A stretch of 13,200 nt of DNA, from assembly GCA_000433515.1 (NCBI GenBank), contig FR891054.1, positions 1 through 13,200 on the forward strand. Reading direction: 5' to 3'. Source of the DNA: Candidatus Colimorpha enterica. Its GTDB lineage: Bacteria > Bacillota > Clostridia > Oscillospirales > CAG-272. The translations under genes and the position numbers were made by a program. The stretch's first letter is position 1; the number at the start of each line of letters is the position of its first letter. A model generated the notes under the pieces. It saw nothing but the letters and a program-made list of their open reading frames with translations, was not told the origin of the DNA and ran no database searches. This document shows, piece by piece, positions 1 through 7,484 of this stretch.

Positions 1-116
1 GTCAGTCCCTGCGGCTGATATCCGCCTGCCTTTCCGGAGAGGGTGACCTTTCCGCCGCGGCGGCTTATCTTTCGGAGGTCCTCGGCTGTCCGGTAACTGT
101 TAAGGAGGGGCAATGA
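1..116 (+). CDS. spoIIIAF: Probable SpoIIIAF, C-terminal end only
   Basis: An open frame enters from the left edge (first full codon at base 3) and stops with TGA at 114-116, sharing ATGA with the next start codon. About 37 residues are visible, ending in a helix-like run (AAAAYLSEVLGC) and a short strand (PVTVKEGQ). This overlap and the position just before spoIIIAG are as expected for SpoIIIAF, a membrane protein of the SpoIIIA channel assembled in the mother-cell membrane around the forespore. The fragment is too short to prove the family by itself; the call rests mainly on gene order. Confidence 0.6.
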   Translation, partial: QSLRLISACLSGEGDLSAAAAYLSEVLGCPVTVKEGQ

Positions 117-604
117 AGGGATTTTTTGATCGTCTGAAGGGCACGAAAGGCTCGTTTTTCCTGCTTGTCGGGCTTGCGGCAGGGGTGCTTCTTCTGTTTG
201 CCGGCGGCGGGGAGGAGAAGAACAGCGCCCCTCCCGCCGACACCGCCGGAATATCGGTTGACGCGGCCTCTGATTACATCTCGTCGCTCGAAAACCGCGT
301 GACGGAGCTTATCTCCCGCATGGACGGCATTTCCGACGTGCGCGTCGTCATCATCCCGGAGTCCACGGGCGGCAGGGTCTATGCCGAAAACGACCGGTAT
401 TCCGACGGGACAATGACCGAGCGCGAGATTGTCATCCCCGGAAGCGACGGCGCCCCGATAACCGTAAAGCTGCGCTTTCCGGAGCTGCGCGGAGTCGCCG
501 TTGTCTGCCGCGGCGGGGCAAATCCCGTCAATCAGGAGAAAATAGTTTCGCTTCTCACCGCGCTTTTCGGTCTGCCGGCGACGCGGGTCTGTGTGACGGG
601 CTGA
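113..604 (+). CDS. spoIIIAG: Stage III sporulation protein AG
   Basis: SpoIIIAG forms a large ring in the intermembrane space of the SpoIIIA-SpoIIQ channel linking mother cell and forespore during engulfment. The 163-residue product has a short cytoplasmic start, one membrane segment at about residues 14-31, a Ser/Pro/Ala-rich linker, and a C-terminal ring-building domain from about residue 50. The closing part (RGVAVVCRGG at 126-135, then LLTALFGLP near 147-154) is typical of the family. It is shorter than the roughly 230-residue Bacillus protein, mostly through a shorter middle region. The start at 113 follows a strong AAGGAGG site and overlaps the stop of the preceding gene, indicating translational coupling in the spoIIIA operon. 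No sigma-E promoter is visible here, since it would lie far upstream of the first gene. Confidence 0.88.
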   Translation: MKGFFDRLKGTKGSFFLLVGLAAGVLLLFAGGGEEKNSAPPADTAGISVDAASDYISSLENRVTELISRMDGISDVRVVIIPESTGGRVYAENDRYSDGTMTEREIVIPGSDGAPITVKLRFPELRGVAVVCRGGANPVNQEKIVSLLTALFGLPATRVCVTG

Positions 605-701
605 GAAAAAGCAGAAGCAGACGGAGCCGGAGGTTATATTCCGTCTGTCGGCGGCATATATATCCGGTGAAAAATAAAAAACTATCCGGGAGGACGGAAC
701 A

Positions 702-1322
702 ATGCTCAAACTTGAAAAACCGAACACGAAAGAGATCGCTGAGAAGGCGAAGGACGTCATGAAAAAGCTCGGCAAGCGCAATCTTGTCATAATCCTTGCC
801 GTGCTGATAATCGGCGGGGCGGTATGGCTGAACATCGCGCTCTTCTCCGGCGCAGACAAAACAGCACCGGGCGGGGTGTCCGCCGGGACGGGCGATCCGG
901 CAAAGGATGCCTCGGCTGTCGGCGGAAAGGACACGGAGCAGGTCGGAGACAAGGCCGACGACATCGACAGCTATTTTGCCTCGGCTCAGGTCGAAAGAAA
1001 GAGAAGCCGCGACGAGGCTATCGAGGTGCTTCAGCTTGTCGTTGACAACCCCGAGGCGCTTGACGAGTCGAAATCGGCCGCCATGGCTGAAATTTCGAAG
1101 ATAGCAAAGGATATCGACAGCGAATCGAAGATCGAAAGCCTTGTCGTCGCAAAGGGCTTCGAGAAGTGCGTGGCTGTCATCGGCGATGAAAAATGCAACG
1201 TCATCGTCAAGACCGACGCAACGCTCCTTCCGAATCAGGTGGCGCAGATATACGAGATAGTATATCAGCAGTCGGGAATTCTCCCGGCAAATGTCTACGT
1301 GATCGAGAAAAAGGCGGCATAA
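702..1322 (+). CDS. spoIIIAH: Stage III sporulation protein AH
   Basis: SpoIIIAH is the mother-cell partner that binds forespore SpoIIQ across the septal space and shares the ring-building fold of the YscJ/FliF secretion proteins. The 206-residue product has a charged N terminus (1-26), one membrane helix at about 27-48, a low-complexity Gly/Asp/Lys linker (50-85), and then the conserved domain that begins near YFASAQVERKRSRDEA, continues through a helix pair, and ends with a VIVKTDATLLPNQVAQI-like segment. Length agrees with the family. GGGAGG at 688-693 lies 8 bases before the ATG. The 97-base gap from spoIIIAG has no terminator, so the two are probably cotranscribed; a terminator follows at 1335-1366, making this the last gene of the operon. 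Confidence 0.9.
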   Translation: MLKLEKPNTKEIAEKAKDVMKKLGKRNLVIILAVLIIGGAVWLNIALFSGADKTAPGGVSAGTGDPAKDASAVGGKDTEQVGDKADDIDSYFASAQVERKRSRDEAIEVLQLVVDNPEALDESKSAAMAEISKIAKDIDSESKIESLVVAKGFEKCVAVIGDEKCNVIVKTDATLLPNQVAQIYEIVYQQSGILPANVYVIEKKAA

Positions 1323-1334
1323 CATGACGGAAAG

Positions 1335-1366
1335 TGTTCCCGCATATCCGGAGGGGACAGTTTTTT
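1335..1366 (+). terminator. Intrinsic terminator after spoIIIAH
   Basis: TGTTCCC at 1335-1341 pairs with GGGGACA at 1353-1359 (seven pairs, one of them G-U) around an 11-base loop, and six Ts follow at 1361-1366. It lies 12 bases after the spoIIIAH stop codon, which fits the end of the spoIIIA operon. The stem is modest, so efficiency is uncertain. Confidence 0.6.
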
Positions 1367-1387
1367 GTGTACAATTTGTAAACAAAA
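1363..1387. promoter_or_regulatory. Near-perfect palindrome, candidate operator
   Basis: TTTTGTGTAC (1363-1372) and GTAAACAAAA (1378-1387) are inverted copies with one mismatch in ten positions, separated by AATTT. The site lies between the spoIIIAH terminator and the next gene, about 35 bases upstream of an AT-rich segment (1421-1432) that could supply a -10 element. A dimeric regulator's operator is a reasonable reading. I do not recognise the consensus. Confidence 0.35.
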
Positions 1388-1493
1388 CGTCAGGCTCTTT
1401 TATTTCTCCGCGTTTTGTGATATATTTATCATAGGTAATTTTGCCCGGAAAAAAGATATGCTTAAGCCGGGATGCAACGGACGGTTTTTACTT

Positions 1494-2549
1494 ATGTTTT
1501 CACGGAAAATAAAAGCGGCGGCGCTTTTTTTCGCCTGTGTTTTCCTCTGCTCCTGCGGGATAACGAGGTGGGACGGGTTTGAAAAAGAGGATCTGTCGAA
1601 ATATCTGATCCTCGGCGAATACCGGGGGCTTGAGTTTACGGAATACGACGTTTCCGTGTCCGACAGCGAGGTCGATGAGGCGATAAACACTGCGCTTGCG
1701 GCTCTTGCCGAAGAGGCCGAGACCGATTCCGGCATTGCCGACGGCGACACGGTTGTTTTCGACAGATTCTGCTTTATCGGCGGCGAGTCGCTGCCTGAGC
1801 TGTCGGAGGAAAAGGGGAGATACACCGTCGGCGGCGATGCTTCCGATGCCGCGGTCACGGCGCTTCTTCCGCTCATGAAGTGCATGAAGGCGGGCGACAC
1901 GGCGGAGCTTGAGATAACGCTTCCCGCCGGGTACGTCGACGGGTCAGCCCCGGCGACTGCGGCTGTTTACCGGGTCACGGTCATATCCGTCCTGAGAAAA
2001 GAGCTGCCGGTGCTTGACAATGAAACGGCAGAGAAGCTGATGCCGGGATGCGGAGGAGCCGACGCTTACCGCAGCGCGGTGAGAAAGCAGCTTGAGGAAA
2101 AGAAAAAGACCGAGGCTGACTATAAGCGCGGGTCGGAGGCATGGAACAGGATCGTGTCCTCAAGCGTGCTGACCGACGCACCGTATGACGTTTTCAGCGG
2201 GTATTATGAGGAGATAATCGATTCCTGCGAAAAGCTTGCCGGCGCGCAGTCGCAGAAGCTGGAGGAGTATGTCGAAAGCTCGCTCGGAATGGACATGGAA
2301 AAGTTTGAGGAGCAGGCAAGGGACAGGGCGCTTGACGAGACTAAGGAGGCATTTGTCCTCTGGTCGATAGTGAAAAAAGAGAACCTGACCGCGACCGACG
2401 AAGAGATTAACGTGTATGCCGACGGATGCGCGGCATCCTCTGCGGGAGTTTTCGGCTCGGGAGAGGATTTCATAGCATATTACGGCAAAGAAAAGGTCAG
2501 GGAAATGCTGTACCGCGACAGGATCATCGCGATCGCGGTCGGCGGCTGA
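1494..2549 (+). CDS. Trigger-factor-like FKBP lipoprotein
   Basis: This probably encodes an extracytoplasmic lipid-anchored folding factor. From the ATG at 1494 the 351-residue product begins with a lipoprotein signal: positive n-region (SRK), hydrophobic core, and a lipobox ending LCSC with Cys21 as the lipid-bearing residue. After it come a linker with the EYRGLEFTEYDVSVSDSEV pattern seen before trigger factor FKBP domains, an FKBP-type region at about 82-167 (DGDTVVFD, then MKAGDTAELEITLPAGY), and a long helical C-terminal region (170-345) resembling the trigger factor chaperone domain. The ribosome-binding N-terminal domain of true trigger factor is absent, as expected for an exported protein. 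An upstream ATG at 1458 is in frame and would lengthen the n-region by 12 residues; neither has a strong ribosome site. Isomerase activity is not proven, since aromatic active-site residues are not clearly conserved. Confidence 0.72.
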   Translation: MFSRKIKAAALFFACVFLCSCGITRWDGFEKEDLSKYLILGEYRGLEFTEYDVSVSDSEVDEAINTALAALAEEAETDSGIADGDTVVFDRFCFIGGESLPELSEEKGRYTVGGDASDAAVTALLPLMKCMKAGDTAELEITLPAGYVDGSAPATAAVYRVTVISVLRKELPVLDNETAEKLMPGCGGADAYRSAVRKQLEEKKKTEADYKRGSEAWNRIVSSSVLTDAPYDVFSGYYEEIIDSCEKLAGAQSQKLEEYVESSLGMDMEKFEEQARDRALDETKEAFVLWSIVKKENLTATDEEINVYADGCAASSAGVFGSGEDFIAYYGKEKVREMLYRDRIIAIAVGG

Positions 2550-2578
2550 CAGAATGACGGTTCCGGACGGTATTGTAA

Positions 2579-3706
2579 ATGGATAACAGATTGCTTATGA
2601 CCCGGACATGGGTCGAAATAGACAGGGGCGCACTGCTTCAGAATCACGGCAGGGTCAGGGAAATGCTCCCTCCCGGCTGCGGGATAATGGCGGTGGTGAA
2701 GGCTGACGCATACGGTCACGGCGCGGTTGAGGTCGCGGGACTTCTTTCCGACCGGGTGGAGTGCTTCGGCGTCGCATCGGCATACGAGGCATTCGAGCTG
2801 CGCAAAAACGGGATAGAAAACGACATTCTCATCCTCGGAGGCACGTCGAAGGAGCTTTTTCCGGAGCTTGTCGCCTGCGGGATAATGCCGTCGGTGTTCG
2901 ATGAAGGAGCGGCGGAGGCTCTGTCTGCCGCGGCGGGGGACGGTGCGGCTCCCTGCTTCATCGCCGTCGATACCGGAATGTCGCGCATCGGCTTTCCCGA
3001 CGACACGAACGGCTTCGAGAGCATAAGAAGGATCGCCTCTCTCGGAAATATCGCGATAAAGGGCATTTTCAGCCATTTCGCAAGAGCCGACGAGGCTGAC
3101 AAGACCTCGGCACAGGCTCAGCTGACAAGATTCAGACGCTTCACCTCGCGCCTTGACGCGGCGGGTATAAGCGTCGGGCTGAAATGCCTGTCGAACAGCG
3201 CCGGGATAATGGAGCTTGACGCGGCGTTCGATATGGTCAGGGAGGGGATAATCCTCTACGGCATCTACCCGTCCGACGAGGTTGACAGGACAAAAATACC
3301 GCTCCGTCCGGTGCTTTCGCTGAAAACAAGGGTGGAGCTTGTAAAGACGGTTCCTCCGGGGACGGGGGTCAGCTACGGCCACATAAGCGTCACCGAGCGG
3401 ACGACGAAGATCGCCACGCTCTGCGCCGGATATGCCGACGGGGTGCCGAGACTGCTGTCGAACTGCGGCAGCGTACTTATCCGCGGAAAGCGCGCGCCTA
3501 TCATCGGCAGGGTCTGCATGGATCAGATGATGGTTGACGTGACCGACATCCCCGGTGTTTCGGAGAACGATATCGCAACGATTATCGGGCGCGACGGAGA
3601 CGCGTACATCTCGGTTGACGAGGTGGCGGCAGAGGCGGAGACGATCCCCTATGAGGTCCTCTGCTCGCTGTCAAGACCGAGGCTTCCGAGGGTTTATATC
3701 GGCTGA
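2579..3706 (+). CDS. alr: Alanine racemase
   Basis: Alanine racemase is a pyridoxal-phosphate enzyme that converts L-alanine to D-alanine for peptidoglycan. The 375-residue product has the usual length and both halves of the fold: an N-terminal barrel with the cofactor lysine in VVKADAYGHG (Lys41), KGIFSHFARAD (161-171), SNSAGI (205-210) and REGIILYG (221-228), then a beta domain carrying the second catalytic base in VSYGHIS (Tyr266), the CAGYADGVPR motif and GRVCMDQMMVDVT. All key residues are present. Starts at 2579 or 2597 are both possible (the latter gives MTRTWVEIDR); no good Shine-Dalgarno is seen for either. It follows the lipoprotein gene by 29 bases and probably shares its transcript, ending at the terminator at 3714. 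In spore formers some Alr copies are sporulation-linked, but nothing here decides that. Confidence 0.95.
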   Translation: MDNRLLMTRTWVEIDRGALLQNHGRVREMLPPGCGIMAVVKADAYGHGAVEVAGLLSDRVECFGVASAYEAFELRKNGIENDILILGGTSKELFPELVACGIMPSVFDEGAAEALSAAAGDGAAPCFIAVDTGMSRIGFPDDTNGFESIRRIASLGNIAIKGIFSHFARADEADKTSAQAQLTRFRRFTSRLDAAGISVGLKCLSNSAGIMELDAAFDMVREGIILYGIYPSDEVDRTKIPLRPVLSLKTRVELVKTVPPGTGVSYGHISVTERTTKIATLCAGYADGVPRLLSNCGSVLIRGKRAPIIGRVCMDQMMVDVTDIPGVSENDIATIIGRDGDAYISVDEVAAEAETIPYEVLCSLSRPRLPRVYIG

Positions 3707-3713
3707 TTCATTT

Positions 3714-3749
3714 GGGAGACCGGAAAAACTGCGGTCTCCCGGATTTTTT
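3714..3749 (+). terminator. Intrinsic terminator after alr
   Basis: A perfect 9-base-pair stem, GGGAGACCG (3714-3722) with CGGTCTCCC (3732-3740), closes a 9-base loop and is followed by GGA and six Ts (3744-3749). It starts 8 bases after the alr stop, so it ends the lipoprotein-alr transcript. Confidence 0.9.
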
Positions 3750-3829
3750 ATTCCGGCACACGGAACAAACCGGCGCGGAGTACGTCAAAACCGGTGTGTC
3801 GCATGACAAACAGATAACAGAGGGCGGAT

Positions 3830-4615
3830 ATGACAATGAAAACAGGCAGTGCAGCAGTGACGGGAAAAGGCAAAAAGAGGCTGAACGGATTTCTCCGGTT
3901 CGTCCGGACGGTGATAATACTTGCGCTTATCCTCGGGATAACCGGCGGGATCGCGGTGGCGGCGGTGAACATTGCGGTGATCGGCACGGCAAAAAAGACC
4001 ATCCTGACACCCGATGAGGCTGAAAAGCTGGAGGGCGTTGACTGCATCATCGTCCTCGGCTGTCAGGTGAAGAAGGACGTGCCGAGCGATATGCTCTATG
4101 ACCGGATAGTCACGGGGGTCGATCTTTACCGGCGCGGGGTTTCGGAGGTGCTTTTCATGAGCGGCGACAGCCGGATGAAGCACTATGACGAGGTCGGCGT
4201 GATGAAGCGCGTCGCCTGCGAAAAGGGTGTGCCGGAGGACGCGGTTGACTGCGACGGCTACGGGCTTTCGACCTACGACAGCATATACCGCGCCGCAAAG
4301 CTGTACGGCTGCAAAAAGGCAGTGATAGTGACTCAGGAATATCACCTTTACCGCGCGGTGTACATCGCAAAGAAAATGGGGCTTGAGGCATACGGCGTGT
4401 CGGCAAGCATAAGAAGATACCGCGGGCAGAAATTTCAGAACGCAAGGGAAGCCGCGGCAAGGGTGAAGGATTTTGCCTTTTCGCTGATAGTCCCCGATGC
4501 GGAAATGGGGCTTGAGGTGTGGAAGCCGGCTGAAACCGCTTCACGGGCGGCTGTTTCCGGCGGGAAACTGACTTTTTTCCGTTTGCCGTCCCATAAAACG
4601 CGTCTTTGCGATTGA
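3830..4615 (+). CDS. YdcF/SanA-family (DUF218) membrane protein
   Basis: The product is a 261-residue membrane-anchored protein of the DUF218 (YdcF/SanA) family, linked in other bacteria to envelope barrier function and to lipid-carrier or peptidoglycan-precursor metabolism; the biochemical reaction is not settled. A basic N terminus is followed by one membrane helix at about 27-51. The family core then follows: DCIIVLGCQV (71-80), LYDRIVTGVDLY (89-100), VLFMSGDS (107-114), a STYDSIYRA segment (147-155) and VTQEYHLYRA (167-176). The soluble domain should face outside. Two ATGs, at 3830 and 3836, are possible; GAGGGCGG just upstream is better spaced for 3836. The last 30 residues beyond the conserved core are unremarkable. 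The stop codon lies inside the -35 element of the alaS promoter. It is preceded by the alr terminator and probably has its own promoter, which I could not identify. Confidence 0.85.
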   Translation: MTMKTGSAAVTGKGKKRLNGFLRFVRTVIILALILGITGGIAVAAVNIAVIGTAKKTILTPDEAEKLEGVDCIIVLGCQVKKDVPSDMLYDRIVTGVDLYRRGVSEVLFMSGDSRMKHYDEVGVMKRVACEKGVPEDAVDCDGYGLSTYDSIYRAAKLYGCKKAVIVTQEYHLYRAVYIAKKMGLEAYGVSASIRRYRGQKFQNAREAAARVKDFAFSLIVPDAEMGLEVWKPAETASRAAVSGGKLTFFRLPSHKTRLCD

Positions 4616-4640
4616 CAAACCGGAGGAATGCTGATATAAT
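4612..4640 (+). promoter_or_regulatory. Consensus sigma-A promoter of alaS
   Basis: TTGACA at 4612-4617 and TATAAT at 4635-4640 are separated by exactly 17 bases, and TG at 4632-4633 makes an extended -10. Every consensus position is matched. The -35 box overlaps the ydcF-like stop codon (TGA at 4613-4615). Transcription should start near 4647, leaving a leader of about 36 bases before the alaS ATG, too short for a T-box riboswitch. Confidence 0.93.
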
Positions 4641-4682
4641 AACTATTTGTTATATTGTACGCATTCGCATCGGAGGTTTCAC

Positions 4683-7355
4683 ATGAAGTGGACAGGACTT
4701 AACGACCTGAGAGAAATGTACCTTTCGTTTTTCGAGTCGAAGGGACATTTAAGACACAAGAGCTTTCCCCTTGTGCCGATAAACGATAAATCGATACTGC
4801 TGATAAACGCAGGCATGACCCCGCTGAAGAAGTATTTCACGGGCGAGCTTGAGCCGCCGCGCCGCAGGATGACCACCTGTCAGAAGTGCATAAGAACTCC
4901 CGACATCGACAGGGTCGGTCTTACCGCACGTCACGGAACGTTTTTCGAGATGCTCGGAAACTTCTCGTTCGGCGACTATTTCAAGCATGATGCCATTCAC
5001 TGGGCGTGGGAGTTCATAACCGAAAGGCTGGAGCTGCCGGAGGACAGGCTCTGGGTGACGGTCTACCTTGAGGACGACGAGGCCTATGACATCTGGGAAA
5101 AGGAGATCGGCGTCGATCCGTCCCACATCGTCAGGCTCGGCAAGGAGGATAACTTCTGGGAGCACGGCTCCGGTCCCTGCGGACCCTGCTCCGAGATATA
5201 TTTCGACCGCGGCGAGGAGTTCGGCTGCGGCTCTCCCGACTGCAAGCCGGGATGTGACTGCGACAGGTTCATGGAGTTCTGGAACCTTGTTTTCACGCAG
5301 TTCGACAACGACGGGCACAACAACTATACCCGCCTTGCAAAGCCCAATATCGACACCGGAATGGGGCTTGAGCGCCTTGCCTGCCTTATGCAGGGGGTCA
5401 ACAACCTCTTCGAGGTGGATACCGTCAGAAACATCATGAAGGCTGTCGAGGATACGGCGGGCGTGAAGTACGGCGAGAATGAAAAAACCGATATTTCGCT
5501 CCGCGTCATCACCGACCACATAAGATCCACCGTGTTCATGATCTGCGACGGCGTTGTCCCGTCGAACGAGGGCAGGGGATATGTCCTCCGCCGTCTGCTC
5601 AGACGCGCGGCAAGACACGGCAGGCTCATCGGCATAAAGGGAGTGTTCCTCTCCGGCATCGCCGACGTTGTTGCGCGCGAAAACCTTTCCGAGTACCCGG
5701 AGCTTACCGAAAAGCTGGATTATATCAAAAAGGTCATCTCCATCGAGGAGGAGCGCTTTGCCGCCACCATCGACGCGGGACTGAATATGCTTGCCGCTCT
5801 TACCGAAAAGGCGGTCGAAAGACTGAAGAGGCTTCCCGAGATCGCCGACAGAATGTCGGTCGAGGCACTTAAGATGGTTGACGGCAAGGAGGTGTTCAGG
5901 CTCTACGACACCTTCGGCTTCCCGATCGATCTGACAAGAGAGATCGTTGCCGAAAAGGGTCTTACCGTTGACGAGGACACCTTTGATAAGCTCATGAAGG
6001 AGCAGAGGGCACGCGCAAGAGCCGCAAGAGCCAACATCAGCGGCTGGAGCGAGGCTTCAAAGACGCTTATCCACAACTTCGCAAAGACCGGCTTTGTCGG
6101 ATATGACGCATACGACTGCGAGGCAAAGGTCATCGGGCTTATTGCCGACGATATGTCGGTCGAAAGCGTCAACGAGGGCGAATTCACCATGATCTGCGAC
6201 AGGACCGTGTTCTACGGCGAGGGCGGAGGTCAGGTCGGCGACAGCGGCACCGCACAGATCGGCGACACCGTGTTCGACATCACCGACACGAAGAAGGACG
6301 AGGGGGTGTACCTCCACTTCTGCTCGCTCTCCGACGGCTCGGTAAAGGTCGGCGATACCGTTACCCTCACCCTTGACAGGGAGCGCAGGGACGCGATAAA
6401 GAGAAACCATTCCGCCTGCCATATGCTTCAGGCGGCGCTGAGAGCGGTTCTCGGCGTTCATGTCGGACAGGCGGGCTCGTATGTTGACGAAAACCGTCTC
6501 CGTTTCGACTTCACGCATTATGAGGCGATGTCGAAGGAACAGCTTGAAATGACCGAGGCTCTGGTCAACCGCCACATATTTGCGGCAGAGCCGGTCGTCA
6601 CCGAGGTGACCGATGTTGAAACGGCAAAGAAGAGCGGCGCCATGGCTCTGTTCGGAGAAAAGTACGGAGATACGGTCCGGATCGTCACAATGGGCGATTT
6701 CTCAAAGGAGCTCTGCGGAGGAACCCACCTGAAGAACACCGCCGAGGCGGGAATGATGAAGATCATCTCCGAATCGTCGGTTGCTGCCGGAGTCAGAAGA
6801 ATAGAGGCGACCACCGGATACGGCATTCTTAAGCTGCTTGACGAGAAGGAGCAGCTTATCGGCGAGACGGCAAAGGAGCTGAAAGCCGGAAACCACGCCG
6901 AGATCGCAAAGAAGGCGGCTCAGCTCCAGAACGAGCTTAAGGCTTCAAAGCGCGAGAACGAGGAGCTTTCCGCAAAGATCGCCGCCGCCCAGACCGACAG
7001 GATAAAGGAATCCGCGGTTGACGTGAACGGGCTTAAGATCATGACATATACCCTTAAGGATGCGGCTCCCGATATGCCGAGAGCGATCTGCGACGAGATC
7101 AAGGCTTCCGACGACGATGCGGTCGCGGTCATCGCGCTTGCTGCCGGAGGAAAGCTGACGTTTGCCGCCTGCTGCGGAAAGAATGCCGTGGCACACGGCG
7201 CTCACGCGGGAAACATCCTGAAGGCGGTCAGCGCGGTTACCGGAGGCGGCGGAGGCGGACGTCCCGACAGTGCTTCTTCCGGAGGCAAGGACGTGTCAAA
7301 GCTCCCCGAGGCGCTTGCCGGAGTGGCTGAGACAGTGAGAAAAATGTACCGCTGA
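4683..7355 (+). CDS. alaS: Alanyl-tRNA synthetase
   Basis: AlaRS charges tRNA-Ala and hydrolyses mischarged Ser/Gly-tRNA-Ala. The 890-residue product is full length. Class II catalytic motifs are present: RHGTFFEMLGNFSFGDYF (83-100) and TGMGLERL (225-232). A cysteine-rich insertion at about 182-193 (Cys182, 187, 191, 193) before DRFMEFWNLVF is found in many Clostridia. The editing domain carries the zinc ligands in HSACH (His576, His580) and CGGTH (Cys678, His682). A coiled coil spans about 715-775, and the C-Ala domain ends with a glycine-rich GGGGGGRPDSASSGG (854-868). The ATG at 4683 is chosen because GGAGG lies at 4672-4676, 6 bases upstream; an in-frame TTG at 4647 would coincide with the predicted transcription start and is rejected. 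The gene is transcribed from its own strong promoter, probably alone. Confidence 0.98.
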   Translation: MKWTGLNDLREMYLSFFESKGHLRHKSFPLVPINDKSILLINAGMTPLKKYFTGELEPPRRRMTTCQKCIRTPDIDRVGLTARHGTFFEMLGNFSFGDYFKHDAIHWAWEFITERLELPEDRLWVTVYLEDDEAYDIWEKEIGVDPSHIVRLGKEDNFWEHGSGPCGPCSEIYFDRGEEFGCGSPDCKPGCDCDRFMEFWNLVFTQFDNDGHNNYTRLAKPNIDTGMGLERLACLMQGVNNLFEVDTVRNIMKAVEDTAGVKYGENEKTDISLRVITDHIRSTVFMICDGVVPSNEGRGYVLRRLLRRAARHGRLIGIKGVFLSGIADVVARENLSEYPELTEKLDYIKKVISIEEERFAATIDAGLNMLAALTEKAVERLKRLPEIADRMSVEALKMVDGKEVFRLYDTFGFPIDLTREIVAEKGLTVDEDTFDKLMKEQRARARAARANISGWSEASKTLIHNFAKTGFVGYDAYDCEAKVIGLIADDMSVESVNEGEFTMICDRTVFYGEGGGQVGDSGTAQIGDTVFDITDTKKDEGVYLHFCSLSDGSVKVGDTVTLTLDRERRDAIKRNHSACHMLQAALRAVLGVHVGQAGSYVDENRLRFDFTHYEAMSKEQLEMTEALVNRHIFAAEPVVTEVTDVETAKKSGAMALFGEKYGDTVRIVTMGDFSKELCGGTHLKNTAEAGMMKIISESSVAAGVRRIEATTGYGILKLLDEKEQLIGETAKELKAGNHAEIAKKAAQLQNELKASKRENEELSAKIAAAQTDRIKESAVDVNGLKIMTYTLKDAAPDMPRAICDEIKASDDDAVAVIALAAGGKLTFAACCGKNAVAHGAHAGNILKAVSAVTGGGGGGRPDSASSGGKDVSKLPEALAGVAETVRKMYR

Positions 7356-7399
7356 TAACCCGGTTACCGGTCGTCAGGCGGCAGAAACACGATTATAAA

Positions 7400-7433
7400 G
7401 ATTCCGGGAGTGCCGTCGGGCATTCCCGGAATC
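7400..7433. repeat. Long stable hairpin between alaS and the glycosyltransferase
   Basis: A 15-pair stem, with arms at 7400-7414 and 7419-7433 starting GATTCCGGGA and ending TCCCGGAATC, closes a GTCG tetraloop; only one pair is G-U. No T run follows on the plus strand (the next bases are TGCACC), and only TTTAT follows on the minus strand. It could end alaS transcripts without a U-tract, protect mRNA 3' ends, or regulate the next gene. Confidence 0.6.
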
Positions 7434-7484
7434 TGCACCGGGAGAATAACGCTCTCTTACGTTCTGAAAGGGGAAAACCGGGGA

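Noticed and set aside
555..1385. Long minus-strand open frame opposite spoIIIAG/spoIIIAH
   Set aside because: It overlaps well-supported plus-strand genes, its protein is Arg/Leu/Asp-rich without any recognisable motif, and such shadow frames are common in GC-rich DNA.
2480..3382. 300-residue minus-strand frame opposite alr
   Set aside because: alr on the other strand has all family motifs; the antisense product resembles no family and has no ribosome site.
4647..4682. Upstream TTG start for alaS
   Set aside because: It coincides with the predicted transcription start, and a good ribosome site serves the ATG at 4,683.
4616..4682. T-box riboswitch before alaS
   Set aside because: The leader is about 36 bases, far too short, and no T-box sequence is seen.
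4749..5618. 289-residue minus-strand frame opposite alaS
   Set aside because: It is a shadow of alaS codons; the alaS frame is complete and motif-rich.
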